The position numbers and the translations under genes were made by a program. DNA of 64,000 nt from NCBI GenBank assembly GCA_963854835.1, contig OY978530.1:38069639-38133638 (forward strand). Reading direction: 5' to 3'. This DNA is from Megamerina dolium. Lineage: Eukaryota > Arthropoda > Insecta > Diptera > Megamerinidae. Shown here one piece after another: positions 33,073 to 44,619 of this stretch (position 1 is the stretch's first letter; each line of letters starts with the position of its first letter). The notes under the pieces were generated by a model. The model was not told the origin of the DNA. It did no database searches and worked only from the letters and a program-made list of their open reading frames with translations.

Positions 33073-35483
33073 TCAGCAACAATTGCCTAGCAAGGGGATT
33101 CGGATGATTGTGTAATTTTTGAATGTAGCTTCTGCAGGACATTGCAGGATGGCTTTATATAATAGCACTTTGTATTCGAGATTCAACTTTGGGCTTTTGT
33201 GTAACAACCACCATAACTGATTAATTTTAAGCTTGATCTGAGTTTTCTTTGCCTCTATGTGATTTTTCCAGGTCAGCCTTCTGTCGAGGTGAATACCCAA
33301 GTACTTTGTTGAGGAACATTGTGGAACTGATTGGCCATTTAAGTGGCGTACATATATCTAGCATTTGTGTGAAGGTTACATGTACGCTCTTTGATTCATT
33401 AACTTTTATGCGCCATTTTTCTAACCAGATTTCGAGAGAATCGAGATGAGTCTGCAGGAGTTTAGTAGCTTCTATGGGGTTAGATCATAATATTGCCGTA
33501 TAATCTGCAAAGGTCGCTATGAATGTATAGTTATTGTTGCGCATATCTGAAGTGTATAAGAGATACAGTAAGGGGCTCAAAACGCTTCCTTGAGGAACGC
33601 CAGCGTGAATATCCAATGAATTTGTCGTGTAATCCTTGTGATGTACGAGAAATTGTCTTTTCGTGAGATAGCTACTACACAATGAGGAGACATTTGCAGG
33701 CAGTAATAGTTTGAGTTTGTAAATAAGGCCATCGTGCCATACTTTATCGAAAGCTTGAGTGATATCAAGAAAGACAGCTGAGCAATACTTTTTTTCTTCA
33801 AAAGTGTTCCTTATCAGAGTTACAATGCGGTGGACTTGTTCTATTGTGCCGTGCTATTTTTTAAATCCAAACTGATGTTGAGGATTCAGTTGGTTGAGAT
33901 TAATAAATGGAGTTATATTCATAACAAGTAGCTTTTCGAATACTTTTGAGAGTAGAGGCAGGAGGCTGATAGGTCTGTACGATGCAACTTTTGTAGGATC
34001 TTTTCCTGGTTTTGCTATCATTATAATTTTTCAGCTTTCCAGCATTTGGGATAGTGTTTAATACGAAGGATAGCATTGAAAATGTGCATGAGATGAATTA
34101 CTGAAGCCGGAGGTAGCTCTTTTATAATTTTACCGGTAATTTTATCTGGACCAGGTGATTTTTTTGGGTTTAAATCTTTATAATTGCTTTGAATTTTTCT
34201 TTTTTCTTAATTTTGAGCGTTATTGAGCAAGGTTGAGAAGTTAATATTGGTAATGAGGACTGTGAAGAGGGTGGATTGGGTGTAAACACACTTTTTAGGT
34301 GGTTTGCAAAAGCCAAACCCTTCTCACAGTTGCTTCTAGCCCAATTAATGTCACTCAAACGGATGGGGGAATCAGTGAGAATTGGCCGATTTGAGTTTTT
34401 TGCTTATTTCCACAAAGAGTAGTCTGACGCTTCTCCAGGTGTTAATTTCGCTATGTGCTCTTCTAACTCTTTGTTGTTTTTATTTTTTAAGGCTTGCTTT
34501 AACTTTCGAGTGCAGTGCTGTAGCTGTGTTTTCAGATTCGGTGATCTGAATTCTTGCCATTGTCTTCGGAGTCTTCTTTTTTGTCTTACTAGCAATTCAA
34601 TATCGGCTGGTGTGTATGGGCTATAGTTTGATTGCTTGCATACCTTTGTGCAGGTGGCTGAGCTGAGAGCTAATGAGAGCAGCTGGTTGAATTTTTCGAG
34701 TGCTGAGTCTACATCGTGTCCATTTCTTAATACACTACTTAGAGGAAGATGGGAATTTATATATTTCTTAAATTTCAACCAGTCTATTTTCTTTCTAACG
34801 CAATTGCCTTGGGGGCTTGGTGAATTTATAGATATTACCGTGGGTAAGTGGTCAGATGATAGATCTTAATTACACTTTGTGGAGATATTTTCCATCTGCA
34901 AACCTTTGGCGACTCCAAAGTCTATGAGATCGGGTATTCTCCTCTTGCCCGTGGGCCAATATGTCGGTAGACCATTTGAAATAACATCGTAGCCGTGGTT
35001 AGTGATGATTGAACATAGTCTTCTGCCTTTTGAAGTTATTAAGCGGGAGCCCCAGTGAGTGTGTTTGGCGTTGAAATCGCCAGCAACCAATAATTTGCTA
35101 CCAAGAGTTGAGAAAAATTCTTTATATTGCTGTTCGGTAATACTGTATCTTGGGGGACAGTATATCACAGATATTACTAGCTTAGAGATGTATTCTTCCA
35201 GACATATAGATGTTGCTTGCAAGTAGACGCTACTGAAATCTTCGAGAACATGATGTTTTATTCTGATTTTTATCAATATGGCAGTTCCTCCGCGTGCCTT
35301 ACCATGCGGATGATTTGTGGTGTACAGTTTGTAATATGGTATTTGGTAGCAATTTTTTTCAGCAAAATGGGTCTCAGATATCTTCATTATGCCTATCTGG
35401 CTGGATTCAAGGAATTGAATTAGCTCCAAACGGCGCTGGCTTAAGCCGTTGGCGTTCCAGTGGCATATCTTGAGACAACTCAT
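33073..35483 (-). pseudogene. Jockey-type ORF2: endonuclease and reverse transcriptase, degenerate
   Basis: The start MSCLKICHWNANGLSQRRLE (35483) is typical of the clade. The endonuclease runs to about 34866 with SETHF, KARGGTAILIK, VISVIYCPP and LVAGDFNAKHTHWGSR. A following frame (34778 to 34404) holds the linker. The RT is broken: KKSPGPDKITGKIIKELPP about 34150, RKRQFLVHHKDYTT-like and GVPQGSVLSPLLYLLYTSD about 33590, and HLDRRLTWKNHI with a thumb region about 33290. The catalytic YADD box is damaged (ATFADYTAIL at about 33490-33510: FADY replaces the usual Y/F-A-D-D). Confidence 0.85.
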
Positions 35484-35638
35484 GGTCTGGATAGCAATGT
35501 TTGGAGTAACATCGATTGATTTTTCATCATTTCTTGCATCATTGTTTGCATTGAGTTCATGAATTGGTTCATATTCTGAATTAATGTTTGAAGCAAATGT
35601 TCAAGGGTACTTGGCTGTTGGGTGGGCAGTGAGTGCTT

Positions 35639-37185
35639 TTACACATTATTTACATTGCTTTGTTGGTGTGGGTTTTGTTTTAACACGCTAGCGTATGAAT
35701 TGTTTTGATTCTTGTTTGGAATTGCAGAGAAGAATTGTGTTGCATCAATATTTTGTCTCTTACTTGAGTTGGCTATCTGTGTTTGCTCAACTGGTTTTAG
35801 AGGTTGATTGCTAACTGAGAAATTTAGCTTTAGGGTTGTATATACTGGGCAACCTCTATAATTTGCAGTGTGATTACCTCCACAATTGCTGCATTTTTTC
35901 ATGCTAGCATTGCCTTTAGATTTTGGGCATATGTTTGATTTATGGAGTTCTCCACAAATCACACAAACAGCTGGCAGGGTACAATATGTCTTAGTATGTC
36001 CATATTCTTGGCAGTTACTGCACTGAGGAGGTCCAGTTCTCTTATGGGGTTCTTCGATTGTGATTTTGCGATGCAATAAATATCGAATTTTATATATGGG
36101 GTGTACTTCACCTTTTTTTAGGGGTTTTGTTTCAGGCTGAAGCTCAATACTTTATAACGGTTGAGGTATATTGCTCTTGTTGAGAATGTTGAATACTGTT
36201 TTGGCTTGAAACCCTTCTTCCTGAAGGGCAAGTTTGATTTCGTTAATATCAGCTTTGGGTTCGACGCCTTTGAGTACAACGATTAAGCCCTTACTACTTT
36301 TTAGCTGATATGTGAAGTAATTCTTTTTTACAGCATCAAATTCCGCTATTACTTTGCGATAATGAGTTTCGCTGTAGATTTGCACTTTCGTTTCCTCAAT
36401 TTGGCCTTTGCGAATAGAAACAACGTGGAAATTCTTTGGTCCTATAAGACTTGTAATTCTAGAAATCAACTTATCTGAGTTGCGTTCTCTTAAGAAAATG
36501 GGTGGGGGTTTGAAATTTTTCTTGGAGATAATATTTTCGTCACTTTCATCACCTGGAAGCAGGGCGTATCTATTTTCCGAACTAATAGGGGCAGTGTTCT
36601 ATTTTTAATTTTTGTTGAATTCATTTGTTTTGAATTTTGTGGACTTCTTTTTCGCTTTACTACAGTAATGTAGCGATTAATTCCAGTTTGAACAGCAACT
36701 GGTTCTTCATTAGTCATCGCACTAGTTGCTTTTACTACTGGGTCACGCACTTCAGTAGAAAGGCCGTTATTTGTTTGCTTTGATGTTATAGCTGTTGGTG
36801 TTACAGCAGGAGAAGCGCATTGTACACTCCACGGTATAGAGGGAGATAGTATATCACGAGAGAACAAATTATTTTTTTGTCTGTATTTGTTGTTGTTGCA
36901 AAATTTGATGTAGTGTTATAGTGAGGAATATGTGCAGGCAAAAGATTTGCACTGTTACTTTCACTTGTGCAGTGTGTATCAACTGTTTTTTTTTGATAAT
37001 GCACTTATCGGGGGGCTTTGCGCGGGTGATTGCAAATTATTGTTTACACACACATTAACAGGCGATTGCCGTTGCCGGAGAGGAGAGCGCTGAACACTCA
37101 TATTACAAACAAAATGTTTGCAAACGATATTATTATTTTTTTTTTCTTTGATTTTATTGTTCTTTTTGCTTATTTGTATAAGCAA
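35639..37185 (-). pseudogene. Jockey-type ORF1 (Gag-like), three CCHC knuckles, frameshifted
   Basis: Three main frames can be joined by position: 37185-36490 (Ser/Thr/Asn-rich N-terminus, broken at least once), 36469-36152 (TYQLKSSKGLIVVLKG and an EEGFQAKTVFNI stretch, the pre-knuckle domain), and 36076-35639 with CSNCQEYGHTKTYC, CVICGELHKSNIC and CSNCGGNHTANYRGC. In this clade ORF1 binds RNA and brings the RNP to its target. The C-terminal part overlaps toward ORF2 near 35480. Confidence 0.85.
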
Positions 37186-37190
37186 TAAAG

Positions 37191-37554
37191 AACCACAGAA
37201 ATAACTCGTTGAGTTTACTTAGCGTCTTTTCGCAATATATTTAATTTTTTTTAACGGAATCAATCACTTTTTCGACTCTATCAAAGGAGAGATGCAAAAC
37301 ACGACCACTCTTATTGGTGACTTTCCACTACTTCCTAATTGATTTAGGTTTTCCAGTTATTATGGATTGATCTGCTTCTATAGTCTTTTTAATTAAAGTA
37401 AAAGTTTTATTAAAATTGTTGTTAGTTTTAATTTGTTGATTGACAATTTCTATTATATTGTGGTTATTTTGATCAAAAACAGATAAATGATTTTCTATTT
37501 CTATCTATCGTCATCTCCTCTTCGCAAATGCCAGTGATTAGATAAAGATGAAAC
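37191..37554. other. Short stretch without recognised gene
   Basis: Minus-strand frames hold pieces such as LHLSFDRVEKVIDSVKKN, which may belong to the gypsy remnant interrupted by the neighbouring mariner, but I could not confirm it. Confidence 0.3.
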
Positions 37555-38040
37555 ATCAGAACCAACCCAAAGAGATGTCCTCCTGTTGGTGGGATATGGC
37601 CGGTATCATTTATTTTGATCTGCTGAAAGCAAACTAGACGATCACATCAGATTATCATTGTTATCAACTATCGAAACTAAATAAAGCACTTGGAAAAAAT
37701 CGCCCGTCTTTAGTCAATAGATGCAAAATTTTGTTTCACCACGACAACGCAATACCGCATACAGCAAGACAGACCTTAGGCACTCGAACGAGCTCGTGGA
37801 TTTTAAGTAATAAGAACTGCACATCAAAAGAAGCTTTAAAAAGGGATATAGACACGTATTTTGGCTCCAAGGACAAACAATTTTTTGATCAGGAAATTGA
37901 AAATTTGCCTAAACGTTGGGAAGACATTATAAATAATACAGAAAAATATATTATTGATTAATAAATACAGAAAACTTCTTTTTTATTTATTTTAAAACCA
38001 CCTAAGAAAAACGCACGAACTTATGGATTGACCTGATATA
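37555..38040 (+). mobile_element. mariner element, C-terminal fragment with 3' terminal repeat
   Basis: Frames 37555-37740 read SCWWDMAGIIYFDLLKAN and ITSDYHCYQLSKLNKALG. The frame at 37731-37961 has FHHDNAIPHTARQT, with the second catalytic Asp, then jumps to NCTSKEALKRDIDTYF and KRWEDIINNTEKYIID, the usual C-terminus. The stretch with the third catalytic Asp is deleted, and the 5' half of the element is missing. It ends with cgcacgaacttatggattg, acctgata at 38040, a mariner-type terminal repeat. It interrupts a gypsy RNase H remnant (see 38041). Confidence 0.85.
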
Positions 38041-38584
38041 CGGCCGAAAATATTTAACATTTTAAACTATTGCCAACAATTCTTTTTCAATTGTTGGGTA
38101 GTTGGTTTCGTGTTTATTCAGCGTTCTTGATGCATATGCTACTGGGTGGTCATCTTGTGTCAAGACCTCTCCAACAGCGAAGTTACTGGAATCAGTAGTA
38201 ATTTTAAAACGCTTCTCAAAGTTTGGATAGGACAAAATTGGCGTATGAGTCAGAATATCTTTCAACTTTTCAAAACAATTAATATATTTAGGATCATTTG
38301 TATTGACTTGTACCGATTTCTTTAGAAATCTGGTCATAGGATTTGCAATCTTTAATAAACTTCCTATAAAATCCAATCATACCTAGAAAAGATTTAATCT
38401 GTTTTGAGTAGTCGAAAGAATTATTGTTATTGCGGTTGTTTGAGGTATTTTCGTTTGCTTTTGTTTGAATAAATTTTCTATTTTTTCTGTGGCTGTGTTC
38501 TATACAATCTGAATCACTCAAAAGTCTTAAATTAGAGTATCTTCTATAAGTTTCGTTTAAAAAGTCGCTTTTGTCTAGTTGCAC
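38041..38584 (-). pseudogene. Ty3/gypsy RT end and RNase H, fragment
   Basis: KSFLGMIGFYRKFIKDC (RT thumb/connection) lies near 38395-38340. The frame 38376 to 38062 has MTRFLKKSVQV, ILSYPNFEKRFKITTDSS, the RNase H start (TTDSSNFAVGEVL), and VAYASRTLNKHETNYPTIEKELLAIV. A stop replaces the next Trp codon, and NVKYFRPY continues to the mariner junction at 38041. It is a different lineage from the gypsy element at 22-26 kb. The sequence upstream of 38584 is weaker and may hold more of the RT. Confidence 0.8.
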
Positions 38585-38910
38585 CCTAACATGTCCCTTA
38601 TTTTTTCTTTTAAGATTTCTATAAAATCTCTTTCCACACGTTGTGGCTTATATAAATTAGATTTAAAATCATCGAAACCGTATATTTAATTTATTTCGTA
38701 TTTAATTTTATTGAATTTTAAAAATAATTCATCTAAACTACTAACCTTTGACATTCTCGCCTGATTGAACAGCTCGCCATATGTTTTGGTTGGCTTAAAT
38801 GGTTTTTAAGGCTGTTTTTGAGGACCCCCCATTTTGGAACGTTTCCCAAACCTCTGATGCATTTAGATGCATTTTCGTTGACTATAATTGCAATCCGTAT
38901 GTATATATGT
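38585..38910. other. Possible upstream part of the gypsy pol remnant
   Basis: Minus-strand pieces such as KVSSLDELFLKFNKIKYEIN and YKPQRVERDFIEILK are legible, but I cannot assign them to a domain. Confidence 0.3.
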
Positions 38911-38913
38911 ATG

Positions 38914-39258
38914 TGGGTGCCGTGGCTCAGTGGTTAGTGTGTTGGCCTTCTGATCTGTAGGTCGTGGTTCAATCCCCGGCTCACGCATAACAAATTTAAT
39001 ATCGAAAAAAAGATTTTTCTTTCGAACGGTACCCACCTGTCGGCAAGCAATTGGCAATTCTTCCGACAGTAACAACTTGCCATGAAAAAGCTTCTAAAAG
39101 AACTCTGTGACAAAGCCCAGAAAAAGTGATGTCACAAGGGTTCTGCCGTTCGGATCCGGCTAAAATAAGTAGGTCCCTTCTAATACTGTCCAAATTTAAG
39201 ACGCACAACAGCAATGGAAGAGAAGCTCGGCCAATGAGCCCTTCGGGGCTTTTAGTGC

Positions 39259-39262
<4 letters not shown>
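38914..39262 (+). mobile_element. tRNA-derived SINE (family B), copy 7, full length, reference copy
   Basis: About 350 bp. The tRNA-like head has box A tggctcagtgg (38923-38933) and box B ggttcaatccc (38966-38976), the internal RNA polymerase III promoter. The anticodon-arm region (ttggccttctgatctgtagg) resembles tRNA-Arg(TCT) from memory. The body is unrelated to tRNA (cgaacggtacccacctgtcgg, aagtaggtcccttctaatac). The 3' end carries a small hairpin (agcccttcggggct) and then tagtgccacata, followed by (TA)n. SINEs of this type have no protein and depend on a LINE RT. Confidence 0.92.

Positions 39263-39344
<82 letters not shown>
39263..39344. repeat. (TA)n microsatellite forming the SINE tail
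   Basis: About 40 TA units directly after the SINE 3' end. Long Tyr/Ile ORFs here are artefacts. Confidence 0.95.
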
Positions 39345-39530
39345 GCTCCGCATTTGTTCCGCAAAGCAATACGGCATCCTCTACTGATTGGATGAATGAC
39401 AACAAACTATAGTTTTTGTTGTCGCTGAACCATCGAAGGTGCCTGAACTGCTCCAGCACCTGTTGTGGTTTTAATGCCATTTGTTGTGGTGGTTGCTTTT
39501 AATGTTGCTGTGATTGTTGGTGTTGTTGTT
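39345..39530 (-). pseudogene. Gag-like fragment (LTR retrotransposon), Gln-rich N-terminus
   Basis: The minus strand reads PQQVLEQFRHLRWFSDNKNY, then SLLSFIQSVEDAVLLCG, which resembles the start of the gypsy Gag core; a Gln-rich stretch lies upstream in a shifted frame. It ends at the (TA)n tract. Assignment is tentative. Confidence 0.4.
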
Positions 39531-39640
39531 GCTCTTGCGCTGCAATTTATTGTTGCTACTGAGTTGCAAGCGATCATCACCTCCTCACTGCGACAATCAG
39601 GCTCAGACTGGCTGCGGCTGGGAAGAGCTATAATCATAAA

Positions 39641-41489
39641 GCGCAAAAAAAGTTCGACGTTGAGAAGCTAAAATGTCCTGTCACGCGCGAAAGATTTTCT
39701 GAATCGCTGGCGTCCGCTCTTTCTGTGCATGCTGACATTGACGATTGGCCGTACATAAAACAAACCTTTGTAAAGGCTGCGGAAGAACACGTTGGTCACA
39801 TGATGAATAAACGAAAATGCTGGATATCGGATCGCACATGGGACTTTATAAGCGAACGTCGGATGGTGAAAAATCAGCTTAATTGCGCGAAGACTAGACA
39901 ACGCAAAGCTCTTTTGCAGCAACGATACAGCTCGGTCGACAAGCAAATAAAGAAGTGTGCACGAGAAGATAGGAGAAAATGGAGCGATCACTTAGCGGCC
40001 ACAGCGCAGGCTGCAGCAGAGACGTATCGCACCCGAGATCTATACCACACTATACGTCAGCTAACAAACACCGCCTTTAAAACTTCCAAGCCGCTTAAAG
40101 ACGAAAATGGAGTACTAACAACGTCCAAAGACAAGCAAATCAACATATGGGAGCGCTATTATGAGAAGTTATTGTCAGCGCCATCCGCTCAATCAATCGA
40201 GCCCTGTAGTTGCCAACGTCACACAGTTAGACGTGATATCCCCACCACATGCCCGGATGAGTTTGAGATAATATGCGCGATCAAGACACTAAAAATTAAC
40301 AAAGCTCCTGGACCTGACAACATCAATCCGGAATTACTAAAAGCTGACCCCAAGCTTAGTGCTCGTATCCTGATGCCCCTATTAAAAAACATTTGGAGCT
40401 CAGAAAAAATACCATCCGAGTTGAAAGAAGGTACCATCATTCTTCTCCCGAAGAAAGGTAATTTATCCGAGTGTAAAAATTGGAGAGGTATCACGCTGTT
40501 TAGCATGATAAACAAAGTAGTAGCACACATAATTCACAGAAGGCTATCCAATTCACTGTTGCAGGGATTACGCCGGCTTTCGCCCACGGTGCTCGTGCGT
40601 AGATCATGTAAACACCCTGAGAGTAATCGTGGAACAGTCAGTGGAGTAGCGGACACCCCTCTACATGTGTTTTATCGACTTCGAGAAAGCTTTCGATACT
40701 CTTAAACACGAAGCGAAAAAATTATTAACATCATCAAAGAGCTGTACGCGGGCGCTAGTTGCCGCGTAAAACACGAAAATGCTTTAAGCAATGGGATCAA
40801 GGTGCAAGCCGAAGTGAGGCAGGGCTGCGTACTATCTCCACTGTTGTTCAACCTAGTATTGGACTTAGTTACGCGGCAAGCTTGTGCAGTGAACAGAGGC
40901 ATCTCCTGGAGTATGGGCGGCCACCTGGAAGATCTAGACTATGCTGACGATATTTGTCTGCTGGCGCATAAATTTTCGCACATATCAGCAAAATTGCAAG
41001 CGGTAAGTGACGCTGCAGCACAAACAGGACTTAAAATCAATATCGCGAAGACCAAAGTTATGCGAATCAACACCACCGAAACACAAGCTCTTCAGATTGC
41101 TGGCCCACCTTTGGAAGATGTAGACGAATTCTGTTACCTTGGGAGTATTATTTCCAAGACTGGCGGGTCATCAGTTGACATACGCAACCGTATATCGAAG
41201 AGTAGTGCTGCATTTGGCATGCTAGATAAGGTATGGAGAGCGTCTTACATATCCAGGCATACGAAACTTAACTTATCGCTGTCTACGTAGAATTATACGT
41301 GTATTTTGGCCCCAGGTCATAAGCAACACTGAACTCTGGAATCTGACCAAACAAACACCAATCCACATCGAAATCCAACGTCGTAAGTGGAAATGGATCG
41401 GCCACACATTGCGGAAACCCCACGGTGACATAACGAGAACAGCGCTGGATTGGAACCCCCAAGGCAGCCGCAGGCGTGGGAGGGAAGGG

Positions 41490-41490
<1 letters not shown>
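39641..41490 (+). mobile_element. LINE (family E), 5'-truncated, RTE-like or related clade
   Basis: The RT and its upstream linker are present, but the endonuclease is missing. The copy ends in (TA)n at 41491 within the C-terminal RRRGRE box, so the true 3' end is missing or replaced. It differs clearly in sequence from family A, although the C-terminal RRKWKWIGHTLRKP-type box is similar. Confidence 0.85.
39725..41290 (+). pseudogene. LINE reverse transcriptase of family E, frameshifted
   Basis: The first frame (39725-40705; it can be read back to about 39641 without a stop) has the linker and RT fingers: LKINKAPGPDNINPELLK, IILLPKKGNLSECKNWRGIT, LFSMINKVVAHIIHRRL. Near 40565 the frame changes, and neighbouring frames read AGFRPRCSCVDHVNTLR and CFIDFEKAFDTLKHE. 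The frame at 40802-41290 has AEVRQGCVLSPLLFNLVLD, YADDICLLAHK, INIAKTKVMRIN and FCYLGSIISKTGG. Two or more frameshifts make it inactive. Confidence 0.88.

Positions 41491-41565
<75 letters not shown>
41491..41565. repeat. (TA)n microsatellite
   Basis: About 37 TA units adjoining the truncated LINE. Confidence 0.95.
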
Positions 41566-41567
<2 letters not shown>

Positions 41568-42137
41568 TGAGTAATGATTGATTCCTGTTGTAGAATCACC
41601 GCTTCCAATTGTGTTATATTTTTCATCAGTGCTTCCATGGCTTTATACTCGGTTTTTAAAATCGTAAATGTTTTTACTTTTTCGTCAATTAATTTTTTTA
41701 CAGTTTTTTTGTAACTTTTTTTTTTCTTTTTAATTTCTATTAATTTTAAAAGATTTAACTTTATTGATAAATTTTATAGTTTTTCCCACAGTAAAATCGC
41801 TTTAGCGTTTAACGCCAATTTGTTTTTTTCTTTTTAGTCATTTTTTGCAGAGTTTCTCGACTGCGCCACTTATGGTTTTGTGTCTTCGGACACAAATTTT
41901 ATAAGTATAAAAGAATAATAACTTCAGTTTTTATGAATTTATTTATTTTCATCAATTTCAACCTTTCTGGTTGACACGAATCTTAAGACTTAATCTTAAT
42001 ATTAACTTAATACTAAGAGAAGCATTCATATATATGATCTACAAGTATGTTAGCGTATTTAAGAATGCAAATATGGAATTTGTAAACAATATGGTTTTGG
42101 GTTAAGTCTGGGTTTGTCTTTACTTTTGTAAATACTT
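41566..42137. other. AT-rich stretch without recognised gene
   Basis: No supported feature. Confidence 0.4.
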
Positions 42138-42243
42138 TGGTGCAGAAGTCAGCAAAGTATTTCTTATCCTGTTGTGTACATAACGCTTATTAATCATTTA
42201 ATGAACTAGCGAATGTGTATTTACTTTGATGCAGAAGGCATGG
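42138..42243 (+). repeat. Dispersed repeat K, copy 2
   Basis: Matches 31905-32010. Immediately followed by a short (CT)n and (AC)n tract (42248-42280). Confidence 0.85.
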
Positions 42244-42504
42244 TTACTCTCTCTCTCCCTCTCTCAACACACACACTATCTATTGCCATGAACCACTGAA
42301 TCATGATCTACTGCTTTGTATCGTCGTGTATACGTTGCTTTTTTTCTTTTTCTCCCTTTCTCCACGCTATATATTCCTTCCTACTCATGGAACGAAATTT
42401 TCTTTAAAAATTTCACACTCCATTTGCGATACCACTGCCTATGAAGTTTTACTTCAAAAATTATTAGTTGCAACAGTTTTTTACAAGTTCAGAAGGTTTT
42501 TATC

Positions 42505-44411
42505 TTACTTACGACTTATGTGGCCACTGCAACCCAAAATCGATTTTGGCCGAACCAGCTCTTTCCTTCGCTAGCTGGCGCCAGTTAGAAATTTCAGGCG
42601 CTGACAAGTTCTTCAGTATTTTATTTTTTCATCGGAAGTTAGGTCTTCCTCTTCTGCGTCGTCCACCAGTGGATTCCAAATATAACACCTTCTTAGCCGG
42701 AGCATGCTGGTTTCAAGATAGATGAAGTCCTTCACTACTTCAAAAGCGTAATTATCAACAGTGACATGATGGGTCTCTTTGTTTGTTGATTCTAGGTACT
42801 TCGTTTTGCCGTCGTTAACCGTAAGACCCATTCGACGTGACTCTTTTTTCAACTCTAAGAATGCTGCACTGACTGCTCGCGTATTCATGCCTATTATGTC
42901 AATATCATCGGCATACGCCAACAGCATGACACTTTTGTTGAAGATATTGTCACTATGTCGTAAATAAGCAGTTCGTAATATTTTATCTATAATAAGATCG
43001 AAGAAGTCCCACTATAACGAATCACCTTGTTTGAAACCCCGTTCGGTATTAAATAATGGAGAGGTCCTTCCCAATTTTCACTGCACAACCGGAGTTATAC
43101 AGTGTCGTTCTGCAAAGCCGAATGAGCTCCGGAGGAATACCGAACTCAGGCATTATTGTATAGAGGTAATCATTTACCAGACTGTCCAAAGGGCTTTATA
43201 ATCAACAGACAGATGGTCTGTGTCGATCTGTGTTTCTTGGGTGTTTTCCATGATTTGGTGCAGTGTGAAAATCTGGTCGATGGTGGATTTACCGAGTCTA
43301 AAGCCACACTGATAAGGTCCAATCACCGCTCACCGCCTCCGGTCTTAAACAACTCCGCAAGCAGGCCATCAGCACCTGCAGCTTTGTTGTTTTTCAGCCT
43401 TAAAATGGCTGTTTCAACATCGTCATGGTCGATTGGTGTAACATCTGTACCATCATCCGTGATTGAGGAGTTCGAGAGATCTCCTCCACAGTAACGCAGA
43501 GAAGTGTTCCCTTAATAAGCTCAGTACACTATGGACATCTGTAACCAGATTTCCATTATTGTCAAGACAGGAAGAGTCTCCAGGGTTTAAACCGCCACTC
43601 AGGCGCTTGATCTTCTCGAAAAATGTTCTAGTCCCATTCCTGCTTCTACTCATCGCTATATCCTTACACTCGCGTCTTTTCTGATCTCTTTTCATATACC
43701 TGAAAAGATGTTTCTCCGCACTCCTCACGTCTCTGTACCGCTTCTTAATAGCTCGTTTTTTATATGAGGTGTCTTTCTCTGCGGTAGCGTCGCAATACTC
43801 CTGATAAAACCACTAATTCCTTAGAGGCTGTTAGAAATCAATTACCTCTTAGGCAGCAGTAGTCATGGAATGGGATATATGTGTCCACTGAGCACATGTA
43901 TCATGAAAAGGGGGAGTGTTCTGCATAAGCAGATCCGATAATCGGGTGGTAAAAGCATTTGCTATCTCTGGTGATTGCAGCTTATTGACGTCAAGCTTTT
44001 TCTGTGTGAAACTTCGCTTGTTCTTTGCGACACATAAACGTGTTCGCACCTTTGCTGCAATAAGGTAATGATCTGAGTCGATGTTGGCACCACGGACCGA
44101 TTTCACGACCATCACACTGAAAGCATGCCTTCCGTCGATCATTATGTGATCAATTTGGTTTTTCGTTCGTTTATCTGGAGACAGCCATGTCGCTTTTTGT
44201 ATGTTGAGATGCTGAAATCTGGTAGTACTAATTACCATGTTTCGTGCTGCGATGAAGTCGATCAGACTCATTCCGTTATCGGAGGTGTTCTGATGGAGGC
44301 TAAATTTTCCGACGAACCAAAGGTACCTTTCTTGACCATCCTGGCATTAAAGTTGCCCAGCGCGATTTTGATATATTGGCGGGGCAGCGGTCATAAACTG
44401 CTTCGAGGCAC
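42505..44411 (-). mobile_element. RTE-like LINE (family A), copy 4, 5'-truncated and decayed
   Basis: On the minus strand the 3' end GGCCACATAAGTCGTAAGTAAG lies at 42505. Frames 42927-42613 (YADDIDIIGMN, GLTVNDGKTKYL), 43728-43453 (KIKRLSGGLNPG) and 44271-43849 (RFQHLNIQKATWLSPDKRTK, NIDSDHYLIAAKVR) cover RT and endonuclease parts with many frameshifts and several deletions. The element begins inside the endonuclease near 44411. It keeps the Ser codon where copies at 11.7, 51.9 and 60.2 kb have TAG. Confidence 0.85.
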
Positions 44412-44439
44412 ACATCGTTAATTATAAAAATGTAACACA

Positions 44440-44610
44440 TGAGTCTTGTATATACAAATTGTGTATTGCTGCTGTTATGACAAACAGTCACAGTATTTCA
44501 TGACATTGCTGTTCATTCTGTTGACTTTATATAACGCTGTACCACTTGATTCAGTAGAGATTGGAATTGATGTATATGTAAGTTGATCTCAATTAGCTCT
44601 TTGGTCTCTG
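44440..44610 (+). repeat. Dispersed repeat J, copy 2
   Basis: Matches 6605-6788. It touches the 5'-truncated end of a family A element, as does copy 1. Confidence 0.8.
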
Positions 44611-44619
44611 TTAACATCG

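Larger units (their letters stand above)
32990..37190 (-). mobile_element. Jockey-clade LINE, near full length, decayed
   Basis: The minus strand has an ORF1 with a pre-knuckle domain and three CCHC knuckles, then an ORF2 with endonuclease and RT, in the order and style of the Jockey clade. Many stops and frameshifts are present in both, so it is old. No poly(A) junction or target duplication was identified with confidence. Confidence 0.85.

Noticed and set aside
38914..38985. tRNA gene
   Set aside because: Box A and B are present, but the same head recurs with the same unrelated body at several loci, and the tRNA 3' acceptor strand is not kept. It is the head of a SINE.
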